Part shown: positions 48,345-61,489 of the stretch, piece after piece
Numbering within the stretch: position 1 is the first letter of the stretch
Layout of the letters: each line of letters begins with the position of its first letter
Source: Phycomyces nitens
Lineage: Eukaryota; Mucoromycota; Mucoromycetes; Mucorales; Phycomycetaceae
Assembly: GCA_022702545.1 (NCBI GenBank)
Contig: JAHRBC010000002.1
Span: 3,968,001 to 4,032,000, forward strand
Reading direction: 5' to 3'
Length of the DNA stretch: 64,000 nucleotides
Notes under the pieces: model-generated
Told to the model about the DNA's origin: nothing
The model's input: only the letters and a program-made list of their open reading frames with translations
The model's database searches: none
Position numbers and translations under genes: made by a program

Positions 48345-49174
48345 TTAAGAATCAGTTTTATTAGCTAGATCCTTTTGTGCCTTTGTTGTTTTCTTTCTTA
48401 TTGTCTTTTTCTTGGGTGGAGAGAGGACTTTACTGGCATAACGTACGTACAGTATTGTCTCTACTGCACCAATTCCAATTGCACCCCCAAAGGCAAGAAG
48501 TACACGCTGTTTAATAATGTCATTAGCATTGGCCTCCATGTTTTCTTTTTCATGGCTTACCACACCGAGATCTCCTGTCATTGTTTTTGAGGCCACAAAT
48601 ACAGCAACATAGACGGCCACCATTGAAAAGGCAATATTTATAATGGTTGTAACATGCCCCTTAACCTCTTTAAGCTCATCTGGTCGTATCCGGAACATAT
48701 ATTTATCTTGTTCAGATGTGACAACAGAGGACACCATTCGAGCATATTCCCGCTCAGCCTGCTCTTGTCGTAATTGCTCAAGATAGGCTTGAAATACAGG
48801 ATCCTATTTGTTGCTTAGTATCCAATGTCTATATCGTGCATTAAACAAACCTTTGGCTCTACTGGCTTTGGTTCATGATAGACACCACTTCCCCGAATAA
48901 GTTCATGGAGCCATAGACGACCTATCTTGCAATGTTAATCTCGTCATTCGCACCGAGGATACCGAGTCTATGAATTATACTTGCCGTTCGAATCTTCTGA
49001 ATGAGACAGGAATTGAGCAAGTTCCTGCAACAGCGAAAACGACACTCCCATGGCCACATCTAATGACGATTCTACAGCATTCTTGGCCTCTTCTTTGGAT
49101 CGCATATTAAACGAGGGATCAGCAAGCGCTAATCGCAAGGCATCTTGTATACGTGCTGTCAATGTCAATTGCAT
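48345..49174 (-). CDS. VMA12: V-ATPase assembly factor Vma12 (TMEM199 family)
   Basis: ER membrane chaperone that assembles the Vo sector of the vacuolar proton ATPase. Three exons in transcript order, 49174-48985, 48921-48851 and 48803-48345, give 239 aa. The family core, LWLHELIRGSGVYHEPKP and EQAEREYARMV, spans exons 2/3. Two C-terminal membrane segments lie at about residues 150-175 (IINIAFSMVAVYVAVFVA) and 197-215 (LLAFGGAIGIGAVETILYV), then a Lys-rich cytosolic tail. The first intron begins GCAAGT and ends TAG, a GC-AG intron. The nearby GTATAA site would put the family motif out of frame. Divergent from the cap methyltransferase gene, 166 bp apart. Confidence 0.9.
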
Positions 49175-49340
49175 TTCTCAAACATCAAGGCATCCTTCCA
49201 GCTCATTTCCCGTCCTTTTGAACCCTTTTGCTTGTGACTGTGGACGCGACCTCCAAAAACCTCTTTGAAAAACTTATTTTAGAACCTCCTGTCTTTTTAT
49301 ATTTTATCTCTGGATATAATTGATTTCCTTTTAGTAGAAA
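49175..49340. promoter_or_regulatory. Compact divergent promoter of VMA12 and CMTR1-like genes
   Basis: Only 166 bp separate the two start codons. The middle is AT-rich (TTTTTATATTTTATC near 49292). No specific factor site can be named. Confidence 0.5.
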
Positions 49341-51503
49341 ATGCCACTACACAAAGACCTGTATACAGGTAATACACAATACATTTTCTACCTAAAACAA
49401 CAACACACACACAAAGAAACCAAGAAATTAATCCGTGTCTGGACTAGACGAGGATCCAAGTTATGCGCGGACTCGTCTACATTCAGGAATCCCTCCGCCA
49501 TCATTACGTGATCGTCGACAGGATTCATACGATCGACCTCAGCAGCACCAACAATCCAGACGAAATGATAATCTAACCGGTTGGAACCCAGCAACCCAAA
49601 GGCCGTCTTATAGAAATGACTCTTTCAATAATCATCCTCAACACCAACAACAACACCAACAACAACAACAACAAAGACAGCCCTATAATTCAGGAGGACA
49701 AGTGCCCAATCCATCAAATCCTTCTTTTAGATCCCACAATAATTATCCTCCTCGGGACCACCATAATGAAAGACAAAGAGAAGAACGCCATGGGGAACCA
49801 AGAGCCCAAGAGCCACAGAGACCAAGAGAAGAGCGACAAAAACCCCTACCCAAGGTCGATTTACGAACAAGCACCGATTTCCTCTCCTGCACAGACCCTC
49901 TAAAGAAGCTCAATATTGACCAAATCACCGCTCACATTAGAGCCTCTGGAATCAAAGACAAGGTATTTCATGAATTTATCGTGAATTATGCAATAAAATG
50001 CTGGATGGATATTTACTGTCATTGGCTTGCATAAGGATGATGATTTTATTAGCTCTGCCGAGTTGATCCAGAAAGCAAATGCATTACGTGTAAGATATAT
50101 TGGCTTGTTTACCAGAATCAAAGAGATGTATAGATTGCTTAGTCTCCATCTGTTGCTAGGAAACCATTCGCCAGGCTCCTTCTGAACCAAGATCCACAGC
50201 CAGAGCAAGGAGCAATCCTTTCGAGTCGATTGGAAAATCGATATTTATGAACAGAGCAGCTACCAAACTGGCAGCATTGGATGCAACATTCTCATTGAGC
50301 TCAACACCAGACAACAAGGTACGCATAGTGCGAGTGTATCTAGTATTCTACGGCTATTTAAACCTTTATTGCTTTATAGCCATTGATATTTGCTGATCTG
50401 TGTGGAGGACCAGGTGGATTCACAGGTACGACTATGAAATAATAATAAAAAGTAAATAATAACAAATGTATTTGATATTCTAGAGTACCTGTTGTGGAGA
50501 GTATGTAGCGGTGGAGGCAGTGCACATGGCTACGGCATTACTCTCAAGATGCCAGACCAGACTGACGAACTAAACTGGCAAACTGAAAAGTTTCGTTCTG
50601 ATGTTCCTTTGAACTTTACGGCTATTGACGGACCAGATGGTTCAGGTAATAATAATAAGGAATCCCAAGTGGCTGTCATTCTGACCCAATGTTTTTTTTT
50701 ACCAGGCAATCTTTACCATGAAGCCAACATTCGTGGGTTTGGATCAAAGATAATGAGTGAGACAAAAAATCAAGGCGTTGATTTGGTCGTAGCAGATGGC
50801 GTAAGTTGATTGACACACTTCTGCCCATTGACTCAACTCTTGCTTTTTTCTTAACAGGGATTTGACTTTACTGGAAAGGAAGAACACCAGGAGAACTATG
50901 CACAGCGCCTATTATTATGTGAGGCCATAACAATGTTGACTTGCCTCAAAAAAGGCGGTACATATGTGTGCAAATTCTTTGACATGAATGAAGAATTTAC
51001 GGCAGATTTGGTTTGGCTTTTGTACCAATTGTTTGAGATGGTGTGCATCACAAAGCCTTTAACAAGTCGCCCGGCTAATGCAGAACGATATCTTGTCTGC
51101 AAGCAATTGAGGTTCCAACAGCCAACTGGACTGATCAATGCACTCATGAGAGTTCAGAACATGATGGAACACAAACCAGTAATGAGCTTTGTAAAGGCAG
51201 CTGTGCTTACAGAAGACGAAGATTTCTTTGACTATGTAAAGATGCGAAACTTCAAGTAAGTCTTGTAAGGATCAAGCTGGCAGTCTAGCTAAATCAATGA
51301 TATTTCCATAGGATGCTTCTCAAGCAAATCGATTCCCTTTCTCAATTGGATCTTCATCTCAAAGACCCGTAAGTTGGCACAAGGAATATCTACACAACTA
51401 ATATATATATATATTTAAAAAAAATAGTCAACGCCCATTGCAGTTTGATCAAGAGGCTATTCGACGTCAATGCTTGACAGAATGGCGCCTTCCTTTACGC
51501 TAA
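49341..51503 (+). CDS. Cap-specific mRNA (nucleoside-2'-O-)-methyltransferase 1, CMTR1-like
   Basis: Methylates the ribose 2'-OH of the first transcribed nucleotide (cap 1) in the nucleus. Ten exons: 49341-49368, 49448-49962, 50036-50089, 50160-50318, 50380-50425, 50484-50645, 50706-50800, 50858-51255, 51312-51368 and 51428-51503, giving 529 aa. Exon 1 is only 28 nt (MPLHKDLYT). It is needed because the long exon-2 frame has no suitable ATG at its front. Residues 15-145 are Gln/Arg/Pro-rich and disordered. The RrmJ/FtsJ domain has the SAM motif FADLCGGPGGFTEYLLW, VDLVVADGGFDFTGKEE with the catalytic Asp, and GGTYVCKFFD with the catalytic Lys. No G-patch, GTase-like or WW domain follows, so it is shorter than animal CMTR1. 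Confidence 0.92.
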
Positions 51504-51523
51504 ATTCTGGCAAATATCAGTAG

Positions 51524-51525
<2 letters not shown>

Positions 51526-51556
<31 letters not shown>
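51526..51556. repeat. (TA)n microsatellite between convergent 3' ends
   Basis: About 15 TA units in the 81-bp gap between the CMTR1-like and forkhead stop codons. Confidence 0.9.
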
Positions 51557-51562
<6 letters not shown>

Positions 51563-51584
51563 TGTATATATGTTTTTAGTTTAT

Positions 51585-52942
<1,358 letters not shown>

Positions 52943-53245
52943 GGCTGAAAAGAATGAAAAAGAAGAAGAAGAAAAGAGACCAAAACTGAACTTGATTTAC
53001 AAAAAAACAAAAAAATAAAAGGTACCAGAAAACAAGTGTGAATAATGACTGCGGAGTTGTGGGTATTTGATTTTGTAGGCATAAAGACCAAAGGGGGAAG
53101 AAGCAGCCCAAAAGATGACGTCAAACATGAATTATATAGAGACAATTATATTATATGGTATTATATGATATTAGGCACAATTATTTATATATTTTGGAAT
53201 AACAGAAAAAATCAAATATGTAATTTAATGGATATAGCACCGCAT

Positions 53246-55127
53246 CTAAAGCTTGGAAAGGTTTCCTCTGGGCTGCATTCTTTCATAGGCACCGGAAGCA
53301 AGATAGTCTGTTGGGTTTGCTACAAAGTGGTCCTTGATGTTTCGGATATCGACCATTTCAGGCTTAATGTCTTTGATGGTAGGAGTGCCCATGAGACGCA
53401 TGCACATCTCCAGCTCATTCTATAGTCAAAGTAAAAAAGAAAAAGAAAAAGAGGTTAAATTTGGATAAAAACCCACATTTTGTATGCGTACCTGGTACAG
53501 AGTGATCAGACGTTCCACACCGGCATCACCGTATGAGGACATGGCAAACTATACATACAAATATCGGTTATGTAAAAGCACAAAAACAAGAAAGTTGGCC
53601 AAGACTTACGAGGGCAGGACGGCCGATACCAACTCCTTTGGCGCCCAGAGCAATGGCCTTGAAAATATCTGTTCCGCGACGGATACCGCCATCAATGTAG
53701 ACCTCAAAGTTCTTGTCGAGACCCTCGCGCTTCAATGCCTCCATGACCTCGGCCAAAATTTCGATTGAAGAGGGAGCAAAATCAAGCTGGCGTCCACCAT
53801 GGTTGGACAAGACGACACCCTGACAGCCGTATTTGGCAGCAAGCACAGCATCTTCGGCACATTGTACACCCTTGATAAGAATTGGCATCTTTGTGATACT
53901 CTTGAACCATGGAATATCGCTCCAGTTGAGAGCTGGATCAATAAATGTACTGATGGCTCTGGCAGCACCCTCATTACGGGTCATGGAGATTTCAGAGCGA
54001 GTGATCTCATCAGGGGCCTCGTTGGCATACTTTTGACGCATGTCCTTTTCTCGGCGACCTAGACGAGTTGGTTAGCTTACTCTGTGTTGGCGGGAAACTA
54101 AAGCTATACACATCTTCATCTCTGTTGATTTCCCACTCTCACATAAGCAAATCTCTACCCCGCCTTTTTTTTATACCCCACTTTTAAGATCGCAATTAAC
54201 TTTACCCAGTTGAGGAGCATCAGCAGTAATGAACAACCCCTTGATACCACGGGCCTCTGCATGCTGGACAAGGTGTTTGGTGATATTGCGGTCCTCGTTG
54301 ACATAGAGCTGCAACCACTGGTTCTGGGAATCCAGACGGGCATCGACCATTTCATCAAACGAGCAGGACGCAAGGGTGGGGATCATCTGGATAATTCCAG
54401 TCTTTCCGGAAGCCCTCGTCAAAACCTTTTCACCCTCGGGATGGCCTAGCTTTCCCAGGGCAGTGGCAGTGATGTAGAGCGGGAAAGACGAAGGGCAGCC
54501 CAACATGGTGGTGCTCATGTCCACCTCCTTGACATTTACCATCACACGGGGACGCAGCCAGATACGATGAAAGGCACTGTGATTCTCACGCATAGAGATC
54601 TCATCATCAGCACCGGAAGAATAATAAGCCCAAGCATCGGGTTTCATAACTCGCTTTGCCACGCCTATAAAAGGAATAGAGGGTAAGACAGATGGAGGGC
54701 AAAGGGAGCTTGTGCTATATCAAAGGACTTACTTTCAAAATCAAAAGAGTTGTACATCTCTTCCAACCGAGGCATCTTCTCACGGGCCAATCGGACCAGC
54801 TTGTCTTCCTTGGATTCTTCCTGGACTGCATTCTTCAGGGCAGCAGGGTCAATGGATCCCATGCACACCTCGGCAGGCAAGAGACGAGTGATGATGTCAA
54901 TAGGGTGGATGGGCTCAAATGCTGCTGTGGCATCCTTGCCAGCATATTTGAGAATGATCTTTTGGCCTCCAGGATGCTCAGGCAAAAAGTAGGTCAGGTC
55001 ATAGACCTTGCCGTGCAAGATAACCCAAAGATCATCTGTTTGTTTGTTTTTATCAGACAAATGTTTCTTATGTTTGCTACTAACCCTTTGAGTTGTGGCT
55101 GGCCACTTGCTCGTGAGTGATAAACAT
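53246..55127 (-). CDS. CYB2: L-lactate dehydrogenase (cytochrome), flavocytochrome b2
   Basis: Oxidises L-lactate to pyruvate and passes electrons to cytochrome c. Six exons in transcript order: 55127-55085, 55035-54733, 54664-54206, 54058-53610, 53548-53492 and 53419-53246, giving 494 aa. The N-terminal cytochrome b5 domain (about residues 1-80) has both haem His ligands, in FLPEHPGGQKII and AFEPIHPID. The FMN domain contains YYSSGADDEISMREN, GLFITADAPQLG, LSNHGGRQLDF with the catalytic His and Arg, and YIDGGIRRGTDIFKA. The model starts directly at MFITHEQVASHNSKDDLW, so it has no mitochondrial presequence, unlike yeast Cyb2. An in-frame TGA lies upstream of this ATG with no earlier ATG between. 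Relatives with glycolate, mandelate or other 2-hydroxyacid substrates exist, but the b5 fusion favours lactate. Confidence 0.93.
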
Positions 55128-55365
55128 AATGTAATATAATGTAATGTAAGAATAAAAGAGAGAGAAAGATGCAAGAACCAAAGCCAATGTAAAGACTCAA
55201 TGTAACTTCTTTTGCGGGGATTGATTATTTGTGACTGTTTGGTTGTCCAATGGGAGGGAAAGATTTGTAGAGGCATAAAGACAAAGGCCTATTTGTTTGA
55301 GGGGGGTATGCTATCATAGTAAAGAGATAGAGAAGAGAATAACAATAAAGAGGAATAGTAGTAAT

Positions 55366-56747
55366 TTAAACAGATATTGGTTCTACTGTACTGTCCAGCA
55401 CCAGAGTTACATCTTGAACACTTGTCAAGTCCTCTAAAAAGGCGACTAGATCAGTCAATTCGGTATCGTGGGGATCATTGAACCATGTTGACACAGGTAC
55501 AGCATTAGCATTGTGAAAAATGTAGCTGGCAGGCGAGTTATCGAGGATCATTGTGCTTTCGAGATCTCTGCCAAGCTGGGACAGATCCTGTGTAAAGAGG
55601 TGTGTTTATATACTGGCTTTCATTAAACAAAAGATCTTACCTTTACATAGGTGCCCCTGTGGTTAAAGCAGGATTCTCTGAACAATCGGTGGGTAACAAC
55701 CTTGTGGATATCCAGGATATCAAGCACAGGATCAGCGTACTAGACAACAAGATCAATAAGATGGTCCAAGACCCAGCTTGGTAATAAATCTATGTACCTT
55801 TGACAAACTAGCAGTAAAGACGACAATCTCGTATATTTCGCCCATTCGACGCATAAACTCATCTACACCAGGTCGCTTGAGCACATACACATTGTGGAAC
55901 TGGTTATCAATCTCGACAGGTACAACAAAGTCTGGGTTGGGAATGACCTTTGTGCGTTGTGTAAGTATCATTTCTGGGATTATATTAGGAATCGACCAAC
56001 GAAAAGGCGCTTTACCTTGAATGAGCTGTGGACCAAAGTCTCGTCTAAATCCAGTACAAGACACTTCTTGGTCTGATCAGCTACTGTCAAGGGAGGCAGG
56101 AGCCAGGCCGTAGTCTAGATTGCCGCCGAAAATGAAATATTGGGTCAATTAGGTTTAAATGGCCTATAAAACACCCATCCAGTTCTTCTTACCTCGGGCG
56201 ACTGCAGGGGTGCTGACAATGGTGTCTCGGCTGAAATGGGTTCAGGCGGTTCTTGCTGGCTGGCCATGACATCAAGAGCAGAAGGCTGGGTGATGATCTT
56301 TGGTAGGGCGGTAACAACAGTGGGGGTTGGTGGAGATGGAGATTTGATTTCAGGTACGCTTGTCGCCTTTTCAACCTTTCGAGGATTCTTTTTGGCGTTC
56401 ATGACCGAGGATTTGTCACTGTTGTCGAGGAATGAGCCGGCGCCGACGGTGCAGCATAACAAGAGTGAGAGGAAGCCGCTTTTCGAACCAAACGATTGTT
56501 TCAATGATGCGCGTGAAGCCGGTCGGTCCGACTCGGTAGGCGAGAGAGGAGACTTTACGTACTCTGGGTCGACATGCTGCTGCTTGGCTGGTTTATTGAT
56601 AAAAGACAATTAAGATTAGCGTTTGATGACGATGGTAAATGTTTTGCGATTAGAAAGAGGCACACATTTTGATTTTGATGAGGTCTTGGGCTGGTCGGTT
56701 GAGTCAATAAGGGATTCAGTGGATCGAACGGTTTTGGTCAGTGACAT
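55366..56747 (-). CDS. NLI-interacting factor/SCP-type phosphatase, Psr1/2-like
   Basis: HAD-superfamily Ser/Thr phosphatase (CTD small phosphatase family); yeast Psr1/2 act at the plasma membrane in sodium-stress signalling. Six exons in transcript order: 56747-56666, 56587-56193, 56114-56016, 55947-55798, 55739-55641 and 55587-55366, giving 348 aa. The N-terminal 160 residues are Ser/Pro-rich with a hydrophobic Cys-containing stretch ([16 protein letters not shown]) that could be lipidated or membrane-associated. The catalytic motif [12 protein letters not shown] is at the end of exon 3; then [44 protein letters not shown] and [10 protein letters not shown]. The exon 4 acceptor was placed at 55947, skipping a nearer AG that gives a stop. 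Confidence 0.93.
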
Positions 56748-57398
56748 TTTTATATATATATTTATGTTTTTTAAAAATAATGAATGAAATGAATAAGACG
56801 AAAACCAAAAAAGAAAAGAAAGAAAGGCGCCCTTGTTTCTTCTTCTTCTCTTGTAAAGGCCAAAAGGAGGAATCTCAAGCGAGATGATTGAGATGAAGAA
56901 AAAATTAAAAAAGGAAAGAGGAAAGGAAAGGAAAGAAGCTAAAATGGGATAGAAAATAGAGCAAGTCCTATTTTTTATTTATTTTATTTTATTTTATTTT
57001 TATTTTACTTTTATTTATTCTTTGTGAACAAATTGTGTGTGTGTATAGAGATACATTAGAAAGGTCACATGATACAGTACTTTGTGTATTTTAGCTTAAA
57101 GATGTGTATATATATATTCCTTTGGCTTTCTTTTTGAATTATGTGCAGTATTGGCTATTACCAAATTAAGATTTTATATTAGAGAAAAAAATATATATAT
57201 GTTGGATTTCGACAAGTAAAAAATCAGTTTCAATTTATTTATTGCCGTGTGTGTGTGACGACACTTTTGTCGGAGATCAAAATTGTGAATGGGGGAGGGG
57301 GGTGGGCAAGGGCCAATTACAACCACTGGCTGATTAAAAGCCCAAAGAAGAATTGGAGAAGGAAAAAAAAAAAAAGATTGTGGGCCAATATATTTTAT

Positions 57399-57443
<45 letters not shown>

Positions 57444-57595
57444 TATTTATTTTAAATAATAGTGATAATATTATAGGCAATACCCCCCTTTCTATAAACA
57501 CTCTATATCATTCTAGACTCTTTGCCTTGCAGTATTGCTACTTGGAATCCTTGCCTCTATTCTTCAATTGCCCAAGTCTTTATTCTATCTTCTTT
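56748..57595. other. Intergenic, divergent; (TTTTA)n and (ATT)n simple repeats
   Basis: A TATATATATATTTATG stretch directly upstream of the phosph­atase start may be its TATA region. TTTTA/TTTAT-rich tract at about 56970-57020. (ATT)n tract at about 57395-57450. No gene supported. Confidence 0.6.
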
Positions 57596-59733
57596 ATGCC
57601 CACGAGTATTATGGACATTGATCGATTGCGGAATAATATCGAGTTTGCCTCGATTTCCCAATTCTTTCACACATTCCAATCTGCATTCACCCCATGGCCT
57701 GCTGCCGATGACTCTTTCACTAATCCAAAGTACCATTCAGCAGAATCCTCTAGATTCTCAACAGAGGTAATCAAAAAGACACTCTTTTACTGCCTTGGTT
57801 TGGTTTGGTTTAGCTTGTGCCACATGTTGGCATAATCTAGATCTACAACAGCATATTTTTTAAAAAAATCTGATCATCTATCAAAAAAAAAAAGGATCTT
57901 GAACACATGATACTCAATGTCACCCAGCGACATCGATTCGAAGAACTTATCGTCCGAATGCTCCGTCTATTGACCAGAAACAGATTTATCACGTAGGCAA
58001 ATATACAGCATCCTGCCAATCCTGGTTTGGATAATGAACAGCCAACATGAAACCATGGACACAATCTAAAACCAGGACAATTTTGATCTTTTGTAGCCAG
58101 GATACTTGGCAGACATATTTTGCCCGTGAATGGGATAAGCGAATGCCTGATACACCAAACCCATTCCATACAGACGATTATGAATCGACGTTTGAGATCC
58201 ACAACTTTTTTACCTTTTCCCTGGACACTAGAGTCCATTTATTGCACGTCTTGTGTGAAGTATGTCACAATTTTATATTATTCATTGCCTGCTTACCAAA
58301 GATCATAGTGGTATTTTGAGGATCCAGAAAGACTTCGAGAACATTTGTCGGTAGATGAGGACGAGGAAGAAGAAGCCCAATGGGTAACTATCAAATGGTA
58401 GTAATTCAATTCCTCATCCTGACCATCTTGTTTATTAGAGGGTTGATCCTATTGGTTGTGATTCCAAAGGAAACACATTTTATCTCTTTGATGGTAAAGT
58501 ACACCAAATAAGCTGCTCGCCTGTCTAAATCATTTTTTTTCCAGACAATCGGCTCTACCAACAATCAAATACCAAGCCAAAGCCAAAAAAGCCTTCTAAT
58601 GCCAAGAAATCTCTCAACAGAAAGGGAACCCGTCAAAGTTCACGAAACAGTGAGCCTTCCGTAATAGAACCTGTAGAAGAAGTATGGATGCCATGGAGAG
58701 CAGTAAGTTTTTTTTTTGGATGGGCGTTCTGGATTGGATATATAATATTTGTATAAAGGTGTGTCAGACAAGCTTTGAATGGGAAGCATTTCCATCTCGA
58801 TATGCCAACAGCACAAATGCTGAAGAAAAGAAACTCTATCGGGTCTTGACAGAAGATGTTATTCCCAAGGTGCTCCCAGTTCTTTTGGAGCATGAGAAAG
58901 AATTGAAGAAACAAGAGGCACTTTTGCATAGGAAGCGTAGTTCTCGTCTCATGGTCCGTGAACTGGCTTCATTGGTGCCCTCCTCAAATGACATTAATAT
59001 CACAGACAAAAGAGCGTCTAGAAGAGAAGAGAATGCCAAGAAACGAGAAGAGGCAGAGAAGGAATCGGCAGCCAAAGCACGCGAAGAAAGATTATTAGAC
59101 CGAGAACGACGATTATACGAACGTGAGATGGCCAGATTGGAACATGATGCCAAAGCAGACTCCTTGGAACCAATCACGACGGTAGAGAAGAACACTGTGA
59201 ACAATAAGAAGCGCAAGAGGACCAAAGTTCAAGAAGAGGAAGAAGAGAGTAATTGGACATTTGATTGCATCTGTGGGCTGGCTGGTCAGAATGTGGTAAG
59301 TGTATTTGATTAGGTCCAGAGATATAAAAACTGTACTGATATTTGCTTAAAGGACGATGGTAGCCCTATGATTGCCTGTGAGCACTGTGGTGTGTGGCAA
59401 CATATTCAGTGTCTAAGGAAATCAATGCAGATTACTAAATCCCTAAAGAGTTTGGATAACTACGAATTCATATGTGAAGATTGTAAAAGGCCACCTAAAG
59501 TAAAAGTACATCAGCCAGATCTAATTACAAAAGAACAATCGTCTTTACCAGAACCTGTCAAGACTTTGGCAGAAAATCAACCATCCTTACCAGTAGTTGT
59601 GCCACAACCACCCTCAGATACTTCTCCCAATGTCACACAAAACACTCCAGTTCAGGCTCTATTTTCCAATTCAACTACCCTTCAACCCTTGGCAGATCAA
59701 AAAACCAATATCCAAGACCAATTGAACCATTAA
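57596..59733 (+). CDS. DDT/WHIM and PHD-finger chromatin protein (RSF1/CECR2-like plan)
   Basis: Likely a subunit of an ISWI-type remodelling or related chromatin complex. Eight exons: 57596-57766, 57895-57992, 58097-58259, 58309-58383, 58439-58493, 58545-58702, 58759-59295 and 59353-59733, giving 545 aa. A second ATG at 57611 is an alternative start. A DDT-like helical region ends in FTFSLDTRVHLLHVLCEWYFED (listed here by its core LLHVLCEWYFED, about residue 135-150). A WHIM2-like motif RVDPIGCDSKGNTFYLFD follows in exons 4-6. A long charged coiled coil rich in Arg/Glu/Lys spans about 290-400. The PHD finger in exons 7/8 has CICG, CEHCGVWQHIQC and ICEDC, giving the C4HC3 ligand set. The C-terminal 90 residues are Pro/Gln-rich. 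Confidence 0.88.
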
Positions 59734-60087
59734 TCTCTGAACCCAGTAGCCGTTTTGGATATGAAGATTAGAGAAAGAACAGCAAAACGATTGAAAAATT
59801 GGCAGCAATAACACATGTAAATAATCGCACTTTTGTTAGATAGATAGACACCAGCTTACAATCATATACACCTACACCCACACCTACACACTCACACCCA
59901 TATATATATGTATATGTATTTATTCAAATATATATTGATATTTATACATCTTCTCTATTAAAGCGGGGTTTAATATAGACAGTAGCTAAGCCTCTAACAC
60001 GATGACGTGGATCCTTTTAGAAGTCAATAGGGGGGTCTTTCTGTCGCAACAAGGTCTTTTTACACATACTACTTTGGTGGAAGCATC
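59734..60087. other. Intergenic, no supported feature
   Basis: Contains CACACC-type and TATATA-type short repeats (about 59870-59940). Should carry the 3' end of the PHD gene and the promoter of the Tra2-like gene. Confidence 0.5.
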
Positions 60088-61335
60088 ATGAGCGAGATTG
60101 AAAGCAGTGGTAAGCATACCTTGGCTAATGTACATGATGAACAAAATGAATCTCATCAATGGCACTTTCCTAAAAAAGAACCACGTATTCCTGATGAACG
60201 CGGACGGGGCTCCCGTAGTCGTTCTCGATCGCGCTCTCCTGTGCGTGAACAAAGTGACAGTCGATATAGAAGCCGCTCACGATCCAAAGACGTGTAAGCA
60301 ACAAAATACAACCACCAACAAAATTCACCCTATACAACATTCACAACATTTTCCACTCATCTCACCTCCATCACAGGCAAGATGATGGATTCGAAACCAA
60401 TCCAGGAGACAACCTTTTCATCACCGGACTTTCGGGCAGAACAACAAGTGCTGAGTTGGAAGAGCTGTTCAACAAATACGGCAAGGTTGGTTTTATTCTC
60501 TTGTTACCTGTATACCTTGCTGGATCATACAAGATGTCTTAAAAACTATCCTTGGCGTGCGGTTATTCTAGGTCCAAAAGGCAGAAGTTATGTATGATCC
60601 CCATAGCCGTGAGTCACGTGGCTTTGGATTCATCCGTATGAATTCGACAGAAGATGCCGATAGAGCCAAGACATCCGTCAGCGGCACTGAAGTCGATGGA
60701 CGTGTAGTGACAGTCGAAAAGGTAGATCATACTGTGACTTGCTGATTGTAGAGCCCATCACAACAATCGTTTATTCAAACACGGTGTTGATAGGCTAGAC
60801 GTGCTAGACCCCGTACACCTACCCCAGGACGGTATTATGGCCCTCCTAAGCGTGAAGGTGGCCGAGGAGGACGTAAGTACAGTATATGTTGTCATTTTCG
60901 AGGTTCTTTCAACACTTTCTTTATTGTGTTTGGTTGGGGTGTCGGTTGCGTGTAAGACACAGATATGTGCTCATACTCGCCACTACGTTTCTGTATTTGC
61001 CTATCTCTCTCCTCCCCATCTCCCTTTATCTTCACCTATTTGCAGCCTCGTCTGTGGATTTCAATGACCCTCGTGCTGACTTTTCCCGCTATGATACTCG
61101 TTATGAAGCTCCTAGACCCGTACGTGGTGGTGAACCAAGAATGGATCGTTACTATGACAGACCTTACATGGACCGCTATGATCCCCCAAGATATGACCGT
61201 TATGAGAGAGATCGTTATGATCGCTATGATCGCTATGATCGTTACGATCGTTATGACCGCTACGATCGTTTCGACCGTCGTCCTCCACCACCAAGATATG
61301 AACCTTACCCTCCTCGCGCAAGATCACCCTACTAA
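60088..61335 (+). CDS. Tra2-like SR-type RNA-binding splicing factor
   Basis: Nuclear splicing regulator resembling transformer-2. Five exons: 60088-60293, 60377-60485, 60572-60721, 60794-60872 and 61046-61335, giving 277 aa. An N-terminal RS region (RGSRSRSRSRSPVRE) is followed by one RRM (about residues 77-155) with RNP2 NLFITGLS and RNP1 SRGFGFIRM. Then comes the Tra2-type linker ARRARPRTPTPGRYYGPPKR. The C-terminus carries RYD/RYER repeats (about eight RYD units near 61190-61270) in place of a second RS domain. Introns are larger than average here (up to 173 bp), which would allow regulated splicing, a common trait of SR genes. Confidence 0.92.
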
Positions 61336-61455
61336 ATGAAATTGAAAAAGAGTAATTGATAAGGAATTGAAATGGAAAAGAAAGACACGCCCGATACAAA
61401 CACAAACATACAACATAGTCCACAAAAGTCGAGCTTAGTTCTTGTTTTACGCTTT

Positions 61456-61489
<34 letters not shown>

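Noticed and set aside
55128..55276. Upstream extension of the cytochrome b2 frame from an ATG at 55276
   Set aside because: That frame reads through the first intron and out of frame with the first b5 helix (VASHNSKDDLW), so it does not encode a presequence.
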